Origin: Planctomycetaceae bacterium | GTDB lineage: Bacteria; Planctomycetota; Planctomycetia; Pirellulales; Thermoguttaceae | NCBI GenBank assembly: GCA_003532715.1 | Contig: DOEZ01000671.1 | Coordinates: 1-5,277, forward strand | Direction of reading: 5' to 3' | DNA length: 5,277 nucleotides | Part shown: piece by piece, positions 1 to 5,228 of the stretch | Layout: the number at the start of each line of letters is the position of its first letter | Numbering within the stretch: the stretch's first letter is position 1 | Position numbers and translations under genes: made by a program | Notes under the pieces: model-generated | Databases searched by the model: none | Told to the model about the DNA's origin: nothing | The model's input: only the letters and a program-made list of their open reading frames with translations

Positions 1-1
1 T

Positions 2-859
2 TTTTTCAACGACAACGAACTTGACGAAGAATTCTCGCTCGCTTCGGTCCTCTTGTTTCCGACGGTCGCGGCCGGCGTCGGCCTGTTCCTCGGTGCGGGC
101 GAAGGCATCATGTGCCGAAACGCGCGGCGCGCGCTGGTTTGCGGAGCAGTGGGCCTGGGCGTCGGGTTCGGCGGCGGGCTGGTCATGCTGGTTCCGGCCA
201 GCATCCTGTTCGGCGTCATGTGCATGGTAGCGTTCGGATTTGCCGAGGACTTGCAGCCCGGCCAGATGCCCACCGGAATCGCCCTGTTGATCCTCATCAT
301 GGGCCGCGCGGCCGCATGGGCCTTGGCGAGCCTTCCGGCCGGCCTGGGACAGGGCATCGCCCTGCGCGAGAAGAAGGTCGCGATCAACGGCGTCGTCGGC
401 GCGGTGCTAGGCGGCGTGGTCGGAGGGTTGTTGTTCGATCCGATCAGTCTCGTCTTCACGACCGCCGACGGCGAGGCAAGCCTCAGCCGCGCGGTGGGCT
501 TCGTCGTCATTGGCCTGATGGTCGGCCTGATGGTCGGCCTAGTCGAGGGTTGGACCAAAACGGCGTGGCTCCTAATGCGCGCCGGCCCACTCGCCGGCAA
601 ACAGTTCGTCCTCTACCACGACGCCACGGTTCTGGGCAGTTCGCCCAAGGCCGACGTCTACCTGTTCAAGGACGGAGCCATCGAGCCTCGCCACGCCTTG
701 ATCCACAACCGGGGCGGCCGCTTCGAAATCGAAGACTGCAACACGCCCGACGGAACCTACGTCAACGGCGTGCCCGTCACGCGCCAACTACTGCGAAGCG
801 GCGATCAAATCATCCTGGGAAAGACTGTATTGGAATTCACGCTCAAAGAGACCAAATGA
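2..859 (+). CDS. Polytopic membrane protein with C-terminal FHA domain (5' partial)
   Basis: The reading frame is open to the left edge, so the true start probably lies upstream; the TTG at 53 is a possible but unconvincing start. Counting from the first complete codon, residues about 12-183 form five or six glycine-rich hydrophobic segments (roughly 12-37, 43-80, 91-120, 128-152, 163-183). Residues about 199-281 form an FHA domain, normally a phosphothreonine-peptide binding fold, which presumably sits in the cytoplasm. The fold signature is visible as LGSSPKAD, a strand around EPRHALI, PDGTYVNG and a final SGDQIILG. Several ligand-contacting positions are not canonical: the Arg of the usual GR is Ser213, the Ser three residues before the His is Glu228, and the residues before GT are Pro249-Asp250 instead of Thr/Ser-Asn. 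The Asn of VNG is kept. A perfect 12-bp tandem repeat at 512-535 encodes GLMV twice inside the last membrane segment. The next gene follows after 28 nt. The FHA call is firm; the function and the phosphopeptide ligand are unknown. Confidence 0.85.
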   Translation, partial: FFNDNELDEEFSLASVLLFPTVAAGVGLFLGAGEGIMCRNARRALVCGAVGLGVGFGGGLVMLVPASILFGVMCMVAFGFAEDLQPGQMPTGIALLILIMGRAAAWALASLPAGLGQGIALREKKVAINGVVGAVLGGVVGGLLFDPISLVFTTADGEASLSRAVGFVVIGLMVGLMVGLVEGWTKTAWLLMRAGPLAGKQFVLYHDATVLGSSPKADVYLFKDGAIEPRHALIHNRGGRFEIEDCNTPDGTYVNGVPVTRQLLRSGDQIILGKTVLEFTLKETK

Positions 860-876
860 TTCGAACACCATGTGAC

Positions 877-881
877 GGGAG
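877..881 (+). promoter_or_regulatory. Shine-Dalgarno sequence of the zinc-ribbon gene
   Basis: GGGAG lies 6 nt upstream of the ATG at 888. It is the clearest ribosome binding site at normal spacing in the window and supports that start over the out-of-frame ATG at 872. Confidence 0.6.
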
Positions 882-887
882 AACCTA

Positions 888-1559
888 ATGCCGATCAGCG
901 TCTTATGCCCCAAATGCCGCAAGAAACTCAGCGCGCCCGACGCCATGGCCGGCAAACGAGCCAAGTGCCCCCATTGCGGACAGTTGATGCAGCTCCCCGC
1001 GCCGCGCCAGCCGGATCAGGCGGGCCAAACCTCGGCCGCGCCGCCGGGCGCAGCGCCGCCCCCCTCCGGTCCAGGCGGCAACCTGCCGGGGCTCAGCGAG
1101 GAACTCCCCGACCTGACAAGCCCAACCGACATCTACGGCATTCAGAGCCCCTTCAGCGGCGTCAACTCACAGCAGTTCGACGAAATGCTCGCCGACACGG
1201 GGCCGAAAATCGACCGGCCCGCCTCCGAACCGAACCGCTACCCGTGTCCGGCCTGCGGCGAGATGATCGTCCGCGGCGCGGCCAAATGCCGCTATTGCGG
1301 CGAAGTCTTCGATCCCGTCTTGAAGCAGAAACAGAAGAAGAAAAAGAAACGAAGCAGCAGCGGCGACGCCGACGACGAGCTGGGCGCCTTGGATTGGGTT
1401 CTTGCCATCCTCTGCGGTAACATTGCCTGCATCCTTGGAATCGTCTGGATGATTCAAGGCAAACCCAAGGGGATCAAGATGATCGGAGCGGCCTTGGCGG
1501 CCACGGCCGGCTGGTGGGTTGTTGGGTTCATCCTGGGCATGCTCGGAGAAATGCAGTGA
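888..1559 (+). CDS. Double zinc-ribbon membrane protein
   Basis: The protein has 223 residues and is not a named family I recognise. It starts with a zinc ribbon (C7, C10, C27, C30) of the form CPKC...GK...CPHC. A Pro/Gly/Ala-rich low-complexity linker follows (about 36-115), then a second, more compact ribbon (C120, C123, C134, C137, ending CRYCGEVFDP) of the UPF0547-like type. Next comes a strongly basic stretch (residues 146-155, K/Q then five lysines and Arg), an acidic patch (160-164), and two C-terminal membrane helices (about 168-189 and 196-219). The soluble zinc-binding part is probably cytoplasmic. The second ribbon closely resembles the one in the following gene, including 20 identical bases (1283-1302 against 2036-2055), so the two genes probably share a recent common module. 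The role is unknown; an adaptor or scaffold that recruits partners to the membrane is an inference. The lysine-rich stretch would be an accessible acceptor if a lysine-conjugating system operates here, but nothing in the sequence proves that. Confidence 0.88.
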   Translation: MPISVLCPKCRKKLSAPDAMAGKRAKCPHCGQLMQLPAPRQPDQAGQTSAAPPGAAPPPSGPGGNLPGLSEELPDLTSPTDIYGIQSPFSGVNSQQFDEMLADTGPKIDRPASEPNRYPCPACGEMIVRGAAKCRYCGEVFDPVLKQKQKKKKKRSSSGDADDELGALDWVLAILCGNIACILGIVWMIQGKPKGIKMIGAALAATAGWWVVGFILGMLGEMQ

Positions 1560-1566
1560 CAAGGGT

Positions 1567-1599
1567 GCGCGACGACTCGACCGTTCGAGGCTGTCGCGC
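1567..1599 (+). other. Strong intergenic RNA hairpin
   Basis: GCGCGAC (1567-1573) pairs perfectly with GTCGCGC (1593-1599), and inside it CTCGA (1576-1580) pairs with TCGAG (1585-1589) around a CCGT loop. A small internal loop (GA against GCT) separates the two stems. There are 12 base pairs in 33 nt. It fills the centre of the 60-nt gap between two genes and ends 20 nt before the next ATG. No run of T follows, so it is not a standard intrinsic terminator. An mRNA processing, stability or translation-control element is possible. Confidence 0.5.
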
Positions 1600-1619
1600 C
1601 GACACCGTGGTTCAATGCG

Positions 1620-2336
1620 ATGAGTACACAGCAAGGCGATAATCCCGACATTGTCTCCTGTGCGTGCGGCGCGCGGATCCGAATCCCCGCGCAATCCGCC
1701 GGCCGGAAGTTCCGCTGCCCGAAGTGCGCGGCGGAAATCGCGCCGCCGCCGATTCGCCCCTCGCGGTCCGCCGCCGCGCCGGCCGCGTCAACTCACGCCG
1801 AGGCGACCTGCTCGATCTGCCAGAGCCGGATCGGCGCGGACGAGCCGGTGACAGTTTGTCCCGAGTGCGACCAGGTGCATCATCGCGACTGCTGGAACGA
1901 GGTGGGCGGTTGCGGCACCTACGGATGCAAGCAGGCCCCGTCGCAAGAGAAGGAGCACGCCGCGCCGCCCCTGTCGGCATGGGGCGACATGAAGACCTGC
2001 CCCATCTGCGCCGAGAAGATCAAGGCCATCGCCGTCAAATGCCGCTATTGCGGCGCCCAGTTCGACACGGTCGATCCGTTGACCCTGGCCGACGTCCGGC
2101 GAAAAATCTACCGCAGCGACGCGCTGGAAATGTCGCAAAAAGTGGTGATCGGCCTGTTCGTGGCCAGTCTTTTCGGGTGCCTGGCTCCGATCGTATTGAT
2201 CGCCGGTTTGTGCTTCGTCCCCCGAAAACACGCCCAACTGGCCAAGGAAGGCCCCCTTTATCTGGTGCTTGGCTATGCGTCGATCGGGCTTTCCTTGTTA
2301 TACTCGATATTGATGCTGGGATTCGCCCTGTTTTGA
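1620..2336 (+). CDS. Membrane-anchored prokaryotic RING-type (Prok-RING_1-like) protein
   Basis: This protein of 238 residues probably acts as an E3-like or adaptor component at the cytoplasmic face of the membrane. In order it has an N-terminal zinc ribbon (C14, C16, C33, C36, with an unusual CxC first pair), a binuclear RING-type domain, a second zinc ribbon (C127, C130, C141, C144) and two membrane helices (about 174-200 and 213-237). The RING-type ligands are C64, C67, C80, C83, H87/H88, C91, C98 and C103, in the pattern CxxC-x12-CxxC-x3-HH-xx-CW-x5-GGC-x4-C. This matches my recollection of the Prok-RING_1 family, which is described as occurring next to E1, E2, Ubl and JAB genes and as having membrane helices in bacteria. 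The E2-like gene two positions downstream fits that. The ATG at 1620 has no clear Shine-Dalgarno sequence, but the N-terminal ribbon begins soon after it. The domain call is strong; E3 activity is inferred, and prokaryotic RINGs are not all ubiquitin-related. Confidence 0.85.
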   Translation: MSTQQGDNPDIVSCACGARIRIPAQSAGRKFRCPKCAAEIAPPPIRPSRSAAAPAASTHAEATCSICQSRIGADEPVTVCPECDQVHHRDCWNEVGGCGTYGCKQAPSQEKEHAAPPLSAWGDMKTCPICAEKIKAIAVKCRYCGAQFDTVDPLTLADVRRKIYRSDALEMSQKVVIGLFVASLFGCLAPIVLIAGLCFVPRKHAQLAKEGPLYLVLGYASIGLSLLYSILMLGFALF

Positions 2337-2350
2337 GACTGTCCTCACGA

Positions 2351-3658
2351 GTGATTGCCTTGCAACCGCCTTCGCCACAACTACGAACCGCCGGCGACCG
2401 TGAAAGCGGCGTGCCGTGCTCCCATTGCCGCGGTGACGTCCGCCGCGGCGAGCCGGTCGCCATCTGTCCCAACTGCGGGGCCGTGCATCACGCCGGTTGC
2501 TGGCAATCGCGGGGCGGGTGCGGTTCGTACGACTGCGCGCCGGCCCGGCGCGAGTCGTTTCCGGTCGAGCAGCCGTCGATATGCATCACCGGCGACGAAC
2601 TGGCCGCCGCGCGGCCGCTGGCGACGCCGGCGCGGCCCATGTTCGCGCCCGTCCTGTTGCAGCCCGAGCCCTCGGGCACGAGCCGCACGGCCGTCGCCGC
2701 GCTGATCGTCGCGGTGGCGGGCATTCCCTTGTTCGGACTCATCACGGGGCTGGTCGCCATCGTTCTGGGCTCGATCGCGCTGGGCGGCATCCACGGCTCG
2801 CGCCGGCGTGGGACGGGCTTCGCGCTGGGCGGCATCCTGCTTGGCATCGTCGACGTGGTCGGATGGTTGATCTTTTTGACGGTCGCCCTGCGCGGCGTCG
2901 TCTTGCCGCGAGTCGATCTGGCCGAATTCGAGCCCGACGAAAGCGTCCTCGAAGGACTCCCCCCGGCCATCGGCCGCGCGATGCGGGCCAACGTGCTGGT
3001 CGAGTGGACGTCGAATCGCGGCATGATCGGCGGCTCGGGCATGGGCTCGGGCGTCGTCGTCGGGGCCGCCGACGGCCGGATGATCATCGTGACGAACCGC
3101 CATGTGATCGATCCCGATTTCACGGCCGACCACTCGGCGGCCAACGAGCGGCCGAAACTCGGCGGAACGCTCGAAGTGAGGCTCTTCGGACAGGCGTCGC
3201 GGCCGGGCCGCGTTTTGTGGATCGCCCCCGACGGAATCGACCTGGCGCTGGTCGACGCGCCGGCTTTGGAAGCCGACATTTGCGCGGCGCCCTGGCGGGC
3301 CGACACGCGGCTCGCGCTGGGCATGGAAGTCTTCGCCGTCGGCAACCCGTGCGGGCTCGGCTGGACGCACTCGCCGGGCGTGATCTCGCAGCTTCGCCGG
3401 CAGACGTGCGGGGGCCGACGGATTCGCGTCATTCAGACCAACGCGGCGATCAACCCGGGCAACAGCGGCGGCGGATTGTACGACAAGGACGGCAACCTGA
3501 TCGGCATCAACACGTGGACGAACGACAAGCGGATCAGCGAGGGTCTGGGGTTCGCGATTGCCTGGGAATCGCTGTTGGAGCTAAACCCGCCGGGCCTGAA
3601 GACGCCCGAACCCAAACCCGACGAACCTCCGGCCGAGGAGGCGAGCGACCGACCATGA
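2351..3658 (+). CDS. RING-type / DUF4190-like / HtrA-like trypsin fusion protease
   Basis: The proposed GTG start lies 14 nt after the previous stop and gives 435 residues. TTG at 2360 is an alternative start, and there is no in-frame ATG before the RING. Residues 23-62 are a RING-type domain (C23, C26, C39, C42, H46/H47, C50, C57, C62) paralogous to that of the preceding gene. Residues about 112-180 are hydrophobic and look like DUF4190, with a long first segment (114-148), an RRR loop (151-153) and a second segment (155-180). Residues about 205-412 are a trypsin-like domain of the S1C (HtrA/DegP) type: His251 in TNRHVI, Asp297 in DLALV and Ser372 in NPGNSGGG form a complete triad. No PDZ domain follows; the protein ends in a Pro/Glu/Asp-rich tail. 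If the RING is cytoplasmic and the RRR loop obeys the positive-inside rule, the membrane region crosses three times and the protease faces the periplasm. With two crossings it would be cytoplasmic. The E2-like gene overlaps the stop by 4 bp. Protease fold and triad are firm; substrate and topology are not known. Confidence 0.87.
   Translation: MIALQPPSPQLRTAGDRESGVPCSHCRGDVRRGEPVAICPNCGAVHHAGCWQSRGGCGSYDCAPARRESFPVEQPSICITGDELAAARPLATPARPMFAPVLLQPEPSGTSRTAVAALIVAVAGIPLFGLITGLVAIVLGSIALGGIHGSRRRGTGFALGGILLGIVDVVGWLIFLTVALRGVVLPRVDLAEFEPDESVLEGLPPAIGRAMRANVLVEWTSNRGMIGGSGMGSGVVVGAADGRMIIVTNRHVIDPDFTADHSAANERPKLGGTLEVRLFGQASRPGRVLWIAPDGIDLALVDAPALEADICAAPWRADTRLALGMEVFAVGNPCGLGWTHSPGVISQLRRQTCGGRRIRVIQTNAAINPGNSGGGLYDKDGNLIGINTWTNDKRISEGLGFAIAWESLLELNPPGLKTPEPKPDEPPAEEASDRP
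3636..3641 (+). promoter_or_regulatory. Possible Shine-Dalgarno sequence of the E2-like gene
   Basis: AGGAGG inside the end of the protease gene lies 13 nt before the ATG at 3655, which is longer than the usual 5-9 nt. Because the two genes overlap by ATGA, translation may instead be coupled through termination and re-initiation. Confidence 0.35.
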
Positions 3659-4431
3659 GCACCGTACGTCTTCGGCGACTGCACGCCGACCACCAAAAAC
3701 TGGTCGAATTCGTCATGCGGCATCCTCGGCTGCGACTGATCCAGACGCAAGGCGACCCGCCCGAGTTGTACCAGTTGGAGTATTGCATCAACAGTCTTCG
3801 CCAGACCGACGAGGGGCTGGTGCCGTCGAAGAGCCACATTGCCGAGATCGCTTTGCCTCGCGATTATCCGCGAACGCCGCCCCAATGCCGCATGTTGACG
3901 CCCATTTTCCACCCGAACATCGCCCCGCACGCCATTTGCATCGGCGACCACTGGGCGGCGGGCGAGCCGTTGTGGTCGATGGTGGCGCGGATCGGCGAGA
4001 TGATCGCGTATCAGAGCTACAACACGAAAAGCCCGCTCAACGGCGAGGCGGCTCGCTGGGTCGAGAAGAACCTGGAGCGATTGCCGCTCGATCCGGTGAG
4101 CATGATGGTCGACGAGCCGGCGGCAGCCGCCGCGTTGTCGCCAGGTGCCGTGGCGATTCCCGTGGTCGCGCCGGTGCTCGTTTCGCGGACAACGGTTCCG
4201 GCGACTCCCGCTCCCGCATCGCCGGCGTCGGCCGTTGCTCGGCCCGCGGCTGTCCCGCCCGCAGTTGTTCCGCCCGCAGTTGCACCGCCCGCGGCCGTCG
4301 CGACGCCGGCGGCGATTACGGTGGCGTGTCCGCAGTGCCATGCCCGATACCGTGTTCCGGCGGCGAACGTCGGGAAGCGAGCGTGCTGCAAGCAGTGTCA
4401 GACGGTCTTTCAGATTTCGGCGACGGAATGA
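3655..4431 (+). CDS. Ubiquitin-conjugating enzyme E2-like protein with C-terminal zinc ribbon
   Basis: A 258-residue protein whose first ~140 residues carry the E2 (UBC) fold, which takes a ubiquitin-like protein from an E1 as a cysteine thioester and passes it to a target, usually with an E3. Visible landmarks are an N-terminal amphipathic helix (about 4-22), strands around YQLEY (39-43) and HIAEIAL (61-67), the YPRTPP loop (71-76), the HPN motif (86-88), a candidate active Cys95 in AICIGDHW, and SPLNGEA (126-132) before the last helix. HPN to Cys is one residue shorter than in UbcH5-type enzymes. Residues about 155-220 are a Pro/Ala/Val linker with four 15-bp units. Residues 222-255 are an MJ0042-type zinc ribbon (C225, C228, C245, C248). 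The ATG overlaps the protease stop as ATGA, and the next gene starts 3 nt after this stop, so all three are probably translated together. Catalytic motifs look intact, so an active conjugating enzyme is likely. Its ubiquitin-like partner is not in this window. Confidence 0.88.
   Translation: MSTVRLRRLHADHQKLVEFVMRHPRLRLIQTQGDPPELYQLEYCINSLRQTDEGLVPSKSHIAEIALPRDYPRTPPQCRMLTPIFHPNIAPHAICIGDHWAAGEPLWSMVARIGEMIAYQSYNTKSPLNGEAARWVEKNLERLPLDPVSMMVDEPAAAAALSPGAVAIPVVAPVLVSRTTVPATPAPASPASAVARPAAVPPAVVPPAVAPPAAVATPAAITVACPQCHARYRVPAANVGKRACCKQCQTVFQISATE
4243..4302 (+). repeat. Four 15-bp tandem units in the E2 linker
   Basis: Consecutive 15-bp units at 4243, 4258, 4273 and 4288 all begin CCCGC and encode PAAVP, PAVVP, PAVAP and PAAVA. 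They are in frame and build part of a flexible linker between the E2 domain and the zinc ribbon. Such units change number easily by replication slippage. Confidence 0.8.
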
Positions 4432-4434
4432 GCC

Positions 4435-4992
4435 ATGAGCAACGCGACTTTCGAACCCGATGTTTTTGTTATGGAAGCCTGTTCGGGCAGTGATTGCGCC
4501 GGCAGTTGCCCCGGCAGTTGCCCCGTCGAGGCTGTTGCGCTGGATGACTGCGATGCTGGCGAGGCCGATGAGGCACGCGCGCGTCGGTGGCGGCATCAAC
4601 GCCACCGTCAGATGTTGTGGATGTCATGCGTTGTCGTGGGGTTGTCGTTTCTGTTGCAGGTTCGCCCCGGCGGGCTGGTTGCCTTTCATGCCCTCGAATC
4701 GTATCCGCTACCCCAGTCGTGCCTGTCGCGGAGCCTGTTCGGCATCGATTGTCCCGGCTGCGGGCTGACGCGGAGTTTCGTCTATCTGGCGCACGGCCAA
4801 TGGCGCGAGTCGCTGGCGATCCACCGGCTCGGTTGGCTGCTGGCCGTGTCGATCTTGCTGCAATTTCCGTATAGAATTCTCGGCCTGCGCCACCCCGAGG
4901 GGCTGCCGCTGGGCCGGCGAATCCCGGTTTGGTACGGGCGGATGCTGATCTTTTTGCTGATTGCTAATTGGGTTGTTCTGCTTTTTGAATGA
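4435..4992 (+). CDS. DUF2752 membrane protein with N-terminal cysteine cluster
   Basis: A 185-residue protein with the DUF2752 signature: CPGCGLTRS (residues 106-114) followed by an Arg/His-containing loop and helix (GQWRESLAIHRLG). Hydrophobic segments at about 60-77, 131-149 and 165-184 place it in the membrane. Proteins of this family are widespread, but I know of no established molecular function; the paired cysteines could bind metal or be redox-active. The N-terminal part is unusual: cysteines at 16, 21, 25, 29 and 39 in a Gly/Ser/Asp-rich context, with a perfect 12-bp tandem duplication encoding GSCP twice. A basic stretch (about 48-58) precedes the first membrane segment. The ATG at 4435 is chosen because it lies 3 nt after the E2 stop; ATG at 4471 or 4612 would remove part or all of the cysteine cluster. 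As the last gene of the tight cluster it may work with the E2/RING proteins or be an unrelated passenger. Confidence 0.85.
   Translation: MSNATFEPDVFVMEACSGSDCAGSCPGSCPVEAVALDDCDAGEADEARARRWRHQRHRQMLWMSCVVVGLSFLLQVRPGGLVAFHALESYPLPQSCLSRSLFGIDCPGCGLTRSFVYLAHGQWRESLAIHRLGWLLAVSILLQFPYRILGLRHPEGLPLGRRIPVWYGRMLIFLLIANWVVLLFE
4501..4524 (+). repeat. Perfect 12-bp tandem duplication
   Basis: GGCAGTTGCCCC occurs twice without mismatch at 4501-4512 and 4513-4524, encoding GSCP-GSCP. The bases just upstream (4487-4500) look like a diverged earlier copy. This indicates recent slippage that extended the cysteine cluster. Confidence 0.85.
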
Positions 4993-5029
4993 ACCGCCGA
5001 GACGCGGAGGCGCGGAGATCTCCGTCTCG
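4993..5029 (+). repeat. Possible dispersed repeat fragment (GAGACGCGGAGGCGCGGAG type)
   Basis: Starting right after the DUF2752 stop, this stretch resembles the CCGCAGAGACGCAGAGGCGCAGAG family of intergenic repeats that I recall from many environmental bacterial genomes. It contains a 12-bp palindrome, CGGAGATCTCCG (5013-5024), and GAGAC...GTCTC arms (4999-5003 and 5024-5028). Membership in a genome-wide family cannot be tested here. Confidence 0.45.
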
Positions 5030-5041
5030 TAGACGCGACGC

Positions 5042-5107
5042 CACGGCGCGACTCCGAAGGAGTCAAAGCGATTAGCCGGGGGTAAGCGAAGCGCCACCCC
5101 AGAGACA
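5042..5107 (+). repeat. Hairpin-rich repeat-like element
   Basis: It contains a perfect hairpin, GACTCC-GAA-GGAGTC (5050-5064), and a second inverted pair, GGGGT (5079-5083) with ACCCC (5096-5100). The wording AGCCGGGGGTAAGCG...GCGCCACCCC resembles an intergenic repeat that I associate with planctomycete genomes. It has no coding character and no T-run after either hairpin. Confidence 0.45.
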
Positions 5108-5160
5108 CCAAGTTAAGCAGAACAACGTTGACTAACACTCGAAACGAAGAGGGAGTTGGG

Positions 5161-5228
5161 AACACTGATCTTCGCTAATCTTCGCTAATCAGCAAGATTA
5201 GTGCTTATCAGCGCGAATTAGTGTTTTT
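5161..5228 (+). repeat. AT-richer inverted/tandem repeat (TTCGCTAATC type)
   Basis: TTCGCTAATC is repeated directly at 5171-5180 and 5181-5190. CTAATCTT (5175-5182) is the perfect inverse of AAGATTAG (5194-5201), and inside it GCT-AATC-AGC extends the stem. ATTAGTG occurs again at 5217-5223 and runs into GTTTTTC. The base composition is clearly lower in GC than the genes. It resembles ATTAGCG/ATTAGTG dispersed intergenic repeats of environmental bacteria. The hairpin and the T-run are about 20 nt apart, so a terminator role for the operon is possible but weak. Confidence 0.5.

Noticed and set aside
53..55. TTG as the start of the FHA protein
   Set aside because: The frame continues to the left edge with plausible coding sequence that leads into the first hydrophobic segment, and no Shine-Dalgarno sequence precedes the TTG.
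1664..2350. Open frame upstream of the RING-protease, which would extend it by about 230 residues
   Set aside because: It overlaps the RING gene at 1620-2336 in another frame and reads as an Arg/Pro-rich translation without any domain. The protease most likely starts at GTG 2351.
2381..3432. Two long antisense frames opposite the protease gene
   Set aside because: They are typical high-GC shadow frames opposite a gene with intact catalytic motifs, with no recognisable domain.
2497..3654. Open frame upstream of the E2 domain in the same frame
   Set aside because: It is an out-of-frame reading of the protease gene, rich in Arg/Gly/Ala. The E2 fold begins right after the ATG at 3655.
3433..4605. 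Antisense frame of 390 codons opposite the E2 gene
   Set aside because: It crosses three real genes and has Arg-rich low-complexity composition.
4782..5165. Minus-strand frame covering the DUF2752 end and the repeat region
   Set aside because: It runs through palindromes and repeat-like DNA and shows no protein family features.
5161..5228. CRISPR array
   Set aside because: The repeated unit is only 10 bp, directly abutting and without spacers.
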